Positions 9,245 through 16,713 of a stretch of DNA of 64,000 nucleotides are shown piece by piece. This DNA comes from Leptolyngbya boryana PCC 6306 (GTDB lineage Bacteria > Cyanobacteriota > Cyanobacteriia > Leptolyngbyales > Leptolyngbyaceae): NCBI RefSeq assembly GCF_000353285.1, contig NZ_KB731324.1, positions 3,738,577-3,802,576 on the forward strand. The letters are read 5' to 3'. Each line of letters starts with the position of its first letter. Position 1 is the first letter of the stretch. The notes beneath the pieces were generated by a model. The model was not told where the DNA came from. It did no database searches and saw only the letters and a list, made by a program, of their open reading frames with translations. The position numbers were made by a program, and so were the translations under genes.

Positions 9245-10297
9245 TTAGTATCGGGGAACAAGAAGCGTTTTCAGAATTTGTCTACCTGGAAATGGGCGAT
9301 GCCGAAGCTGAAATAAATACTGTTCTAAAGGTCGCATCACAGGTAAGCTTTGCGCTCTCAGCCACGGTTGCCACTCTCCTGCTAATACTTGATAGGTGGA
9401 CAATTCCTCAGATAGGAGCGGCATCTGCACCAGCGTAGGCAGTACCCAGTTCGGTACATCTAACTCAAGGATTTGGTGCAACAGCGTCAGCGTATTTCGC
9501 AGGGGCAAGATCATACGATAGCGTTGTGCTTGAGTGATCAATCGTTGCCAGTCCAGATCGTCGCCAAATCTCTGGATCAGTAAAAATGCATCTGCGAGAC
9601 CCTGAATGGTTTGTCCTCTTGCCTTCAAGAATGTCCTTGCACAGATTTCTAAAAGCTGATCGGTTGGATCGAGTAAGAATCCAGCGTTAGGAAGCGAGAT
9701 GGCTCGCCGCCAAACCTGCTCATCTGTCTCATCTTGAGGGAATGCCCAAAATAGACGCGTCTGAATATAGAGGCTCTGCTGTTGCGCCTTGAATTGGATT
9801 GACAACTGTCCCGGAGTCGGTGCAGGGGCTTCCCAATCGAGAGCGGTAAGCGTCTTGAAGGTAGGGTCTAGCTGCTCTTGGCGGAGCAGCAAATGGAAGC
9901 TGGAGACAGGTAAATTGCTGCCGTGAAAATTGAGAGCAGCATCTCCGAGAACGATCGCATCAATTCCAGCTTCTGCCAAGGTTGCCAAAATGGTATGAAG
10001 CGATCGGATCTGAAGTTGATTAGCATACCAAGTGCGCCGATAAATCCCTTTCAGCCTTGCCATGTGAGGGTCTTCGACACCGTGCGCCAATAGAGTTTGG
10101 TATAGTTGCGGCAGGAGTGTAAAGGATGTTGAGTCTAAGGTTTCAATATCGACGCGAGCTTTCCACTGCTCCCAAGCGGTGAGTGCAGATTGACCCTTCA
10201 AAAGGGCTGCTTTTAACAGAAGCTCTTGTGTGAAAGTGAGACGATAGAATCCAAACTGGAAGATGTGTTTTTTGTGCTTCTCTGGTGAATTGTTCAT
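9245..10297 (-). CDS. Degenerate nucleotidyltransferase-fold protein (PF14907-like)
   Basis: A 350-residue relative of the protein at 2525-3775. The helical N-terminal part and the later region match the family, but the catalytic centre does not. Where the family has KG followed by D-x-D, this protein reads AIVLGDAALN and then SSFHLLLRQ, so the lysine and both metal-binding aspartates are missing. It is therefore probably not catalytic and may bind the same substrate or act as a scaffold. It lies 5 bases after the PqqD-like gene and 9 bases before the HprK-like gene, in one operon. Confidence 0.72.
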   Translation of the reverse strand: MNNSPEKHKKHIFQFGFYRLTFTQELLLKAALLKGQSALTAWEQWKARVDIETLDSTSFTLLPQLYQTLLAHGVEDPHMARLKGIYRRTWYANQLQIRSLHTILATLAEAGIDAIVLGDAALNFHGSNLPVSSFHLLLRQEQLDPTFKTLTALDWEAPAPTPGQLSIQFKAQQQSLYIQTRLFWAFPQDETDEQVWRRAISLPNAGFLLDPTDQLLEICARTFLKARGQTIQGLADAFLLIQRFGDDLDWQRLITQAQRYRMILPLRNTLTLLHQILELDVPNWVLPTLVQMPLLSEELSTYQVLAGEWQPWLRAQSLPVMRPLEQYLFQLRHRPFPGRQILKTLLVPRY

Positions 10298-10302
10298 GAG
10301 CG

Positions 10303-10746
10303 TTAGGCAGACTTGGCGTTAGGCCAGCCTACTTCTACATCGACTTCATGAATTGGATCGAGTAGGAGTAAGTCTTCCATGTCGGTGAACTTTTCCAATA
10401 TCGGTTTTTCAAATTGAGGTTTGGAGGCAGAAGGTGCAATCGTTGTGGTGGGATTTGGCGAATCAAGCGTCGTGCCTTCGACTTTCAAGATCAGTTCTTC
10501 ACGTATTAGATGGTCTAGAAACTCATCGACGGCTGTTGCAATATCCTCGTAGCTTGCTGCATAGGTTTGCGTGAGTTGATCAATGAGGTGAAGACGATCG
10601 CTGCCTTGCTCAAGACCACTCCAAACTTCTGCGCCTGTCTTAAGCAAGCTGTAGTAGTATCCTTTCTCTAAATTAACAATGACGACTTCTCCATCAATCG
10701 TTTCACAAACGACTTGCGGTGTATTGACCTGAAAGCTTATGTTCAT
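10303..10746 (-). CDS. PqqD-like peptide-binding chaperone
   Basis: A 147-residue protein, first gene of the right arm. Residues about 1-95 fit the PqqD/RRE winged-helix fold: VVCETIDGEVVIVNLEKGYYYSL, then TGAEVWSGLEQG and a helical DEFLDHLIREELI. Such domains bind the leader of a peptide and present it to modifying enzymes. The C-terminal 50 residues are an acidic, Pro/Ser-rich tail not typical of PqqD. In HPr-rel systems a PqqD-like protein accompanies an HprK-related kinase, exactly the arrangement here. No radical-SAM enzyme, lasso cyclase or transglutaminase-like protease is present. Start ATG 10746 has no strong ribosome binding site. Confidence 0.8.
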   Translation of the reverse strand: MNISFQVNTPQVVCETIDGEVVIVNLEKGYYYSLLKTGAEVWSGLEQGSDRLHLIDQLTQTYAASYEDIATAVDEFLDHLIREELILKVEGTTLDSPNPTTTIAPSASKPQFEKPILEKFTDMEDLLLLDPIHEVDVEVGWPNAKSA

Positions 10747-10828
10747 TTTGAGGCTGATATGAATTACACAGGTGACTTGTTGCAGTTTTTACAGCGTCAC
10801 AATCGAGCGTCAGGGGAAAAAAATCAAG

Positions 10829-10850
10829 ACTTCATCAAAACTTCATCAAA
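10829..10850 (-). promoter_or_regulatory. Tandem 11-bp direct repeat upstream of the PqqD-like gene
   Basis: Two exact head-to-tail copies of ACTTCATCAAA (10829-10839 and 10840-10850), read on the minus strand as TTTGATGAAGT twice. A partial third copy (TTGAT) follows at the same 11-base period. An 11-base direct-repeat period is what OmpR/PhoB-family response regulators bind. The repeats lie 83-104 bases upstream of the right-arm start. The rest of the 340-base gap (10747-11085) holds only very short frames and no gene I can support. Confidence 0.35.
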
Positions 10851-11085
10851 CGCTGCTAGTGGATTGTCGATTATGAAAGCTAGACATAATCAGCAGTATA
10901 GATACTTTTATTGTTGGCATCTTGTGATATTCAGAGACTGATGCAATCTCTTGATGCACATTTCTAAGACATTTCTTTAAATAGTACTCGGAACATGCTT
11001 TGTCCTTTTTTTAACTATGACGAGTTTTTAATTTAGGAATCGAATCGTTGATAATGCTGTGTACAAACCTCATGCAGTTAAAGTG

Positions 11086-12009
11086 ATGACAATAAAATTA
11101 AAGATCAAACAGCAGATCGCAAAATACTTGCCAGGAAATTGCTTACAGGCAACAACACAATCGTTCAAAACCCTGTTTCCTAAGAATTTTCGTGTTACTT
11201 GCATTGCATCCGGGTTGAAATTTACAGAAGGTCCGCTGTGGTCTGCAGATTCACAATGTTTACTATTTAGCGATATTCCTGCTAATCGGATCTACAAATT
11301 TGCAGATGGACAATTAACGGTTTTTCGGGAGCCTAGTGGTAACGCGAATGGCTTGACGCGCGATCGACAAAGACGATTGATCACTTGTGAGGAAGGAAGC
11401 CGTCGTTTGACGCGGACAGAGCTAGATGGAACGATTACTGTGTTATGCGATCGCTTTGGTAACCAGAAACTCAACAGTCCTAATGATGTGATTGTGAAAC
11501 AAGATGGCTCAATCTACTTTACTGATCCACCTTATGGAATTCAACCTGAGCAGCAAGAACAACCTGTTCAAGGAGTTTACTATCTATCAATTGATGGAAT
11601 GCTGAAACTGGTTGTTCAAGATTTCATTGCACCGAATGGTTTAGCATTATCTCCAGATGAAAGGACGCTGTATATTGATGATTCGTCGGAACGCTGTCAT
11701 ATTCGTGCATTTGATGTGCAAGCGGATGGTTCTCTAACCGGCGATCGAGTTTTTTGCGCGATGAGTACTCCGGGAGTATCTGGGAATCCGGATGGCATGA
11801 AGGTTGACCAAGCCGGGCATCTCTATGCGACTGGACCTGGGGGAGTTTGGGTGTTTGAACCGGATGGAACTCATCTGGGCACGATCGTATTTCCAGAGCA
11901 GCCTTCTAACTGTGCTTGGGGTGATGCTGATTGGTGCAGCCTCTATGTTACGGCTTGTAGCTCTGTATATCGGATTCGTGTGAATATTCCAGGGATTCCA
12001 GTTCCTTAA
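11086..12009 (+). CDS. SMP-30/gluconolactonase-like protein
   Basis: A 307-residue six-bladed beta-propeller hydrolase of the SMP-30/gluconolactonase family, which opens lactones using one divalent metal. Visible features are the metal-binding Glu in FTEGPLWS, the Asn in LNSPNDVIVKQDGSIYFTDPPYG, and the Asp region in GNPDGMKVDQAGHLY. The ATG at 11086 is chosen; a GTG nine codons upstream is an alternative. No signal peptide is convincing, although the first 25 residues are basic. It is divergent from the PqqD-like gene and not clearly part of that cluster. The substrate cannot be named. Confidence 0.85.
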   Translation: MTIKLKIKQQIAKYLPGNCLQATTQSFKTLFPKNFRVTCIASGLKFTEGPLWSADSQCLLFSDIPANRIYKFADGQLTVFREPSGNANGLTRDRQRRLITCEEGSRRLTRTELDGTITVLCDRFGNQKLNSPNDVIVKQDGSIYFTDPPYGIQPEQQEQPVQGVYYLSIDGMLKLVVQDFIAPNGLALSPDERTLYIDDSSERCHIRAFDVQADGSLTGDRVFCAMSTPGVSGNPDGMKVDQAGHLYATGPGGVWVFEPDGTHLGTIVFPEQPSNCAWGDADWCSLYVTACSSVYRIRVNIPGIPVP

Positions 12010-12014
12010 GTTAC

Positions 12015-12674
12015 CTATCTTGGAGTGGGCGTTACTGAACGGACAATTACTTCAACTTTTTCAGGCTTCTGATGCGGTGTAGTTGGGTAAGCGACATCTC
12101 CAGCAAAACGCAGCTGCTGATCGACTAAAATCCGGGCACGAATGACATAAGATATGTCTTCACGAATGCTAGAAGTATTGTAATTGAGCGAAAACGGGAT
12201 CGGGACTTGTTTGCCTTTCGTTTCGACAGTTTGTTCTGCAAGAACTTCGATTGGTGCGTCAACCGATTCTAAAGTGACTTGTACGATCGCATCAGGCGGC
12301 AAAGCAATCCGCTCTCGATAAGTGACGTTGCCAGAGACGGTTGTAGAGGCTGGAGAGATCATTGTTCCGGTGCAAGCTTGATAAAATGGTCGATTGTTGT
12401 GCGTCAGTTCAGCTTGATCTCCTTTGCCAGAAAAGGTGTACTTGCCAGCTTGATATCGAATTCCAGAACCTGTGCGAACTTGGCGCAGGTTCAGAGATTG
12501 ATTCTCGAAAGTCACGATCGCACGATTGCCAATAAATCTTGCTCGAAACTGCTTGCCCTCGCGACACTGAAACTCATAGATCCGAGCTTGTGCAGGCTGT
12601 TGTGCTTGAGCCGCGATCGCTGTTGTGAGGAACAAAAATGTTGCAAGTCCTATACCCTGGTTAAAAAATTTCAT
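12015..12674 (-). CDS. Exported protein, MliC-like domain plus YbaY/YscW-like domain
   Basis: A 219-residue exported protein. The signal peptide is MKFFNQGIGLATFLFLTTAI followed by an AAQAQ cleavage region. Residues about 28-100 resemble MliC, the membrane-bound inhibitor of C-type lysozyme: YEFQCREGKQFRARF, then a lone pair with CTGTM. Residues about 105-215 match the YbaY/YscW family (VTYRERIALPPDAIVQVTLE, then VPIPFSLNYN and YVIRARILV). Without a lipobox it is probably periplasmic. ATG 12674 is chosen because it starts the signal peptide; upstream in-frame starts would bury it. It is 62 bases downstream of another exported-protein gene. Confidence 0.75.
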   Translation of the reverse strand: MKFFNQGIGLATFLFLTTAIAAQAQQPAQARIYEFQCREGKQFRARFIGNRAIVTFENQSLNLRQVRTGSGIRYQAGKYTFSGKGDQAELTHNNRPFYQACTGTMISPASTTVSGNVTYRERIALPPDAIVQVTLESVDAPIEVLAEQTVETKGKQVPIPFSLNYNTSSIREDISYVIRARILVDQQLRFAGDVAYPTTPHQKPEKVEVIVRSVTPTPR

Positions 12675-12736
12675 TGTCCTAAAGGTGAATGATATTGATT
12701 GATGAATACTCTTCATCACAATAGTTCCAAGCAAAG

Positions 12737-13264
12737 TTAATTTAACTGTGAGGCGGCGCTGATCTCCACTACGCGATCGTTTTCAAATCGAAACACTAAG
12801 GACGAAGCGTACTGATCGTTGGCATAAAACACTGCATTGTCTTCGTCGGCACTGGGCGTTCCGTAAATTCGTAAGACTTTGTTTCGGCGATCGCCGACGC
12901 GCACTCCTTCTAATGTTGCGAACTTTGAACTACGCGTTGTAATCGAATAAACTGTAGCATTCGGTTCTTGACGAACGCCCATTGGGACTTCAAAATGCAC
13001 TTCCAGTTCTGGATATTTCCAGTAGAGCAAGGTTCCACAACAGGTTGAAGCTTGAGATGCCATTTGGGGTGGCTTGCCGAGTTTGCGTTCAACCTGAGAC
13101 GCTTTCATACCCAGTTTGATGCCTGCAAGACCCATGCGAGCCATTGACATCTCTTTTGGTGGTGGTTGCACTGGAGCCGCGAGAGAAACTGAAGCGAGTG
13201 GAACTGCAACGAACGTCGTTGTGAGGAGAAGAATTGTAAATAGCGATCGAGAATGAGTCAGCAT
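12737..13264 (-). CDS. Exported conserved protein with BamE/SmpA-like repeats
   Basis: A 175-residue protein with an N-terminal signal peptide (hydrophobic core LFTILLLTTTFVAVPLASVS, then LAAP). The mature part holds two copies of a pattern like that of BamE/SmpA: GIKLGMKASQVERKLGKP and GVRVGDRRNKVLRIYGTP, both a Gly/Val turn followed by an amphipathic helix ending in G-x-P. Two cysteines are adjacent (STCCGTLLYWKYPE). The function is unknown; binding in the periplasm is likely. ATG 13264 is chosen over a TTG two codons earlier. Confidence 0.65.
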   Translation of the reverse strand: MLTHSRSLFTILLLTTTFVAVPLASVSLAAPVQPPPKEMSMARMGLAGIKLGMKASQVERKLGKPPQMASQASTCCGTLLYWKYPELEVHFEVPMGVRQEPNATVYSITTRSSKFATLEGVRVGDRRNKVLRIYGTPSADEDNAVFYANDQYASSLVFRFENDRVVEISAASQLN

Positions 13265-13332
13265 AATCAAAATTTCTGAAGGAGCTTAGTTTCTGCTTCA
13301 AGCCTAAAGCCATCATTCCTCAATTTTTTCGA

Positions 13333-13869
13333 GTGATTTCGACAAATCAGGTCGAGACTGAAAGATTAACAAAATCAAGAGAGTTTTTCGTCGATCGCAC
13401 TTTTCATACTAAAAGTGATCACACAGCCTTGGAGGAAGATCTGTTGGAACGCTTGATTTTAGTGCTAGAAGAAAACCCAGAGCAGGCGATCCTGATTCAA
13501 AATGTCTTTCAACAGGATGAAGTTCCTTGTCGAGTCGAAGCGATCGCCGATGGTGCAAGCGCGATCGATTTCTTGTATCGCCGAGGCATTTACGAAAATG
13601 CTCCTCGCCCTGACTTAATTTTGCTGGATTTGGACTTGCCTGGAAAAACAGGTCATGAAGTCTTGAAAGAACTCAAATCCGATCCGCAGTTTAGAAGAAT
13701 ACCCGTGATCGTGCTGACCTTTTCTGAGAAGAAAGAAGACATCTTTCAAAGCTATGTTTTGCAAGGCAATAGCTATGTGATCGAATCTTCGGAACGCGAT
13801 CGATTGACTGAAATTATTCAGCGAATTAAAGATTTTTGGTTAGGAATTGTAACCTTACCAGGAGAGTGA
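13333..13869 (+). CDS. Rcp1-like response regulator with altered active site
   Basis: A single-domain CheY-like receiver of the Rcp1 type, up to 178 residues from GTG 13333; the first 35 or so residues precede the receiver fold and the true start may be later. The phosphoacceptor Asp is present in LILLDLDLPGKTG, and the Thr is in VIVLTFS. The conserved Lys after strand 5 is replaced: the sequence is YVIESSER where active members have the pattern Y-I-x-K, and the acidic pocket reads EE rather than ED. Missing Lys usually uncouples phosphorylation from the shape change. It precedes the phytochrome gene by 170 bases and is about 40% like the intact regulator at 16291-16713 by eye. Confidence 0.82.
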   Translation: MISTNQVETERLTKSREFFVDRTFHTKSDHTALEEDLLERLILVLEENPEQAILIQNVFQQDEVPCRVEAIADGASAIDFLYRRGIYENAPRPDLILLDLDLPGKTGHEVLKELKSDPQFRRIPVIVLTFSEKKEDIFQSYVLQGNSYVIESSERDRLTEIIQRIKDFWLGIVTLPGE

Positions 13870-14039
13870 GCGCTCAGGATTGTTTGTGCTTTGATTGCAG
13901 AGTCCTAAATTTTATAAGCTCAGAAATCTAATTAAAAAAACTGGCGATTTTAATTAACGATCTTGCTGAAATTCCTGCGCTATGCTCGGACGTGGAACGT
14001 AGGGGTAGATGTGGCAATTCACAGAGGCAGGAAAAGATT

Positions 14040-16328
14040 ATGACTGACTTAAATTTAGATACTCAATCAAGCAGTTTAATCAGCTTGAAGCAACCTTCCA
14101 TTCATCGCCTTACCCAGGTTCAACCTCATGGCATCCTGCTCGTGTTAAAGGAGCCAGAGTTAATTATTTTGCAGGCAAGCCGCAATACGACTTCTCTGTT
14201 AAAAATGGATGCTGAATCATTGCTCGGAAAAGCGATCGATGAAATTCTCGACTCTTTCCAAGTTGAACGAATCCGAGCCGGATTATCCGCAGACAATCTT
14301 GACTTTATTAATCCAACGAGAATTTGGATCAAACGAAATGGCGATGACTATGCTGTATTTGATGCTGTATTCCATCGCAGCGCAGACGGCTTTTTAGTTC
14401 TAGAGTTAGAACCTGCTTTGACAGAGGAAAACATTCCATTTCTGAGCTTTTATCATCTTGCAAAAGCTTCGATTAGCCAGCTCGAAGCAACGTCTAATCT
14501 TCAGGATTTTTGTCAAATTATTGTCCGCGAAGTTCGCAAAGTCACCGGATTCGATCGAGTGATGCTTTATCGCTTTGACCATGATGGACATGGCGAAGTG
14601 GTTGCAGAAGAAAAAATTGCAGAACTTGAATCCTACTTTGGGCTACATTTCCCTGAATCCGATATCCCGCAACCCGCTCGGAAAATGTTCTTGTCTAACT
14701 GGATTCGCGTGATTCCAGATGCTCACGCCGAACCTGTTGCCCTCTATCCGGCAAATAATCCACTGACCTACCAGCCAACCGATTTAACCCTGTCCATTCT
14801 TCGCAGTCCTTACGCGTGCCACACTGAATATCTGCACAATATGGGAGTTGGAGCATCGTTGACCATCTCCTTGATGAAAGACCAAAAGCTTTGGGGCTTG
14901 ATTGCTTGTCATCATCGCACTCCCAAACCTGTGCCGTATGAATTGCGGAAAGCCTGCGAATTTTTAGGGCGTGTGATCTTTGCAGAAATCTCGACTCGCG
15001 AAGAAACGGCAGACTATACCTATCGAATGCGCCTTGCACAGGTACAATCTGCCTTGGTTGAAGCGATGTCTGAAGCAAGTAACTTTATTGAGGGTCTGAC
15101 ACAATCCGAGCCGAATTTACTCGATCTCGCAGATGCAACAGGTGCAGCAATTTGTTTTGGTGGACGCTGGACGACTTTAGGGCAAACCCCCTCTGAAGAA
15201 GAACTGAATTATCTGGTTCAATGGCTTGCGAAGAACAATGATGACGAGGTGTTTTACACTCAATCTCTGCCGCTGATTTACTCTGATGCGGAGCGATTTA
15301 AGCATGTGGCGAGTGGATTACTCGCGATTCCAATTTCTAAGCGGAGCTATGTCCTCTGGTTCCGTCCAGAAGTGATTCAAACTGTGAACTGGGGAGGCGA
15401 TCCAAATCATGCGTATGAGCTTAAAGAATCCGGAGACGATCGTCGTTTATGCCCCCGTAAATCCTTTGAACTTTGGAAAGAGACAGTACGGCTCAATTCC
15501 TTGTCATGGAAGCCTGTCGAGATTCAAGCTACATTGGAATTGCGAAAAGCGATCGTCAACATTGTCCTCAAGCAAGCTGAAGAACTCGCACTCCTAGCTC
15601 AGGATTTAGAGCGATCGAATGCTGAATTGAAGAAGTTCGCCTATGTTGCTTCGCATGACTTGCAAGAGCCACTCAATCAAGTCGCGAACTATGTGCAGCT
15701 TCTCGAAATGCGCTACCACGATGCGCTAGATCAAGATGCCACTGAGTTCATCGATTTTGCTGTCGAAGGCGTGAGCTTAATGCAGACGTTGATTGATGAT
15801 GTCTTGGTTTACTCGAAGGTTGATCTCAAAGGCATTGAATGGCAACTGACTCATTCTGAAGCGGCGCTGACTCATGCACTCAGTAACCTCAGAGGACGCA
15901 TTGCCGAGACGGAAGCGACTGTAACGTATGATCCGATGCCTCAAATTGTGGCAGATGGAACTCAGTTGATGCAGCTCTTCCAGAATCTCATTGGGAATGC
16001 GATTAAATTTAGAGGCACAGAACCACCGAAGGTTCATATCGGCGCGCAACGGCAAGAAGATACTTGGCTGTTCTCAGTGCGCGACAATGGCATTGGCATC
16101 GATCCGCAATTTAGCGATCGCATCTTTGTGATCTTCCAACGCTTGCACACCCGCGATGAATATCCTGGCTCTGGAATGGGACTCGCAATCTGTAAGAAGA
16201 TTGTCGAATGCCATCGAGGTCGGATTTGGGTCGAATCCAATGTCAATCAAGGCGCAACCTTCTACTTCACCATTCCCGTCGGAGGACGAGATGCCGGAAA
16301 GAAAACGCATCTTTCTCATCGAAGATAA
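14040..16328 (+). CDS. cph1: Cph1-type phytochrome histidine kinase
   Basis: A red/far-red photoreceptor kinase of 762 residues, close to Synechocystis Cph1 (748). Order: N-terminal PAS (about 20-120, with IHRLTQVQPHGILL), GAF (about 135-310) with the PESDIP motif and the bilin-attaching Cys260 in YACHTEYLHNMG, PHY (about 320-500), then HisKA and ATPase domains. The phosphoacceptor is His539 in ASHDLQEPL. The N box NLIGNAIKF, DNGIGID and GSGMGLAICKKIVE are intact. Cys260 implies a phycocyanobilin-type chromophore. ATG 14040 is chosen, with AGGCAGGAAAAG upstream. The next gene, its likely partner regulator, overlaps it by 38 bases. Confidence 0.95.
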   Translation: MTDLNLDTQSSSLISLKQPSIHRLTQVQPHGILLVLKEPELIILQASRNTTSLLKMDAESLLGKAIDEILDSFQVERIRAGLSADNLDFINPTRIWIKRNGDDYAVFDAVFHRSADGFLVLELEPALTEENIPFLSFYHLAKASISQLEATSNLQDFCQIIVREVRKVTGFDRVMLYRFDHDGHGEVVAEEKIAELESYFGLHFPESDIPQPARKMFLSNWIRVIPDAHAEPVALYPANNPLTYQPTDLTLSILRSPYACHTEYLHNMGVGASLTISLMKDQKLWGLIACHHRTPKPVPYELRKACEFLGRVIFAEISTREETADYTYRMRLAQVQSALVEAMSEASNFIEGLTQSEPNLLDLADATGAAICFGGRWTTLGQTPSEEELNYLVQWLAKNNDDEVFYTQSLPLIYSDAERFKHVASGLLAIPISKRSYVLWFRPEVIQTVNWGGDPNHAYELKESGDDRRLCPRKSFELWKETVRLNSLSWKPVEIQATLELRKAIVNIVLKQAEELALLAQDLERSNAELKKFAYVASHDLQEPLNQVANYVQLLEMRYHDALDQDATEFIDFAVEGVSLMQTLIDDVLVYSKVDLKGIEWQLTHSEAALTHALSNLRGRIAETEATVTYDPMPQIVADGTQLMQLFQNLIGNAIKFRGTEPPKVHIGAQRQEDTWLFSVRDNGIGIDPQFSDRIFVIFQRLHTRDEYPGSGMGLAICKKIVECHRGRIWVESNVNQGATFYFTIPVGGRDAGKKTHLSHRR

Positions 16329-16713
16329 TCGAGGCGACATTCGGCTCATCCAAGAAGCGCTGAAAAGCACAGCGACAGAATGTGATGTGATTGTTGCTCG
16401 CGATGGCATGGAAGCGATGCAGATCCTTCAGGCTCAAGATCCTTACCCGGATTTGATTCTGTTGGATCTGAACTTACCAAAAAAAGATGGGCGGGAAGTG
16501 CTAGCAGAGATCAAAGCTGATCCTTTGCTCAAGCATATTCCCGTGGTTGTTCTGACCACTTCGCGCAATGAAGAAGACATTCATAAAAGCTACGATTTGC
16601 ATGTCAATTGCTACATTGCTAAATCTCGAAATTTACCCCAACTATTTAAGATTATTCAGGGGATTGAGGAATTTTGGTTAGAGACTGCGACATTACCTAT
16701 CAGAACTGGTTAG
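16291..16713 (+). CDS. rcp1: Rcp1-type response regulator, partner of the phytochrome
   Basis: A 140-residue single-domain receiver with the full active site: acidic pair in FLIEDN, phosphoacceptor Asp59 in LILLDLNLPKKDG, Thr/Ser in VVLTTSRNEEDIH and Lys111 in CYIAKS. The C-terminal [10 protein letters not shown] matches the dimerising tail of Rcp1. ATG 16291 follows GGAGGACGAG, a strong ribosome binding site inside the end of the phytochrome gene, so translation is coupled. Cph1-Rcp1 pairs are a known cyanobacterial arrangement. With no output domain, its effect must pass through a protein partner, possibly the hybrid kinase downstream. Confidence 0.93.
   Translation: MPERKRIFLIEDNRGDIRLIQEALKSTATECDVIVARDGMEAMQILQAQDPYPDLILLDLNLPKKDGREVLAEIKADPLLKHIPVVVLTTSRNEEDIHKSYDLHVNCYIAKSRNLPQLFKIIQGIEEFWLETATLPIRTG

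Noticed and set aside
10747-11085. Very short minus-strand frames (10, 17 and 24 codons) upstream of the PqqD-like gene as precursor peptides
   Set aside because: They lack leader features, are too short, and have no consistent ribosome binding site.
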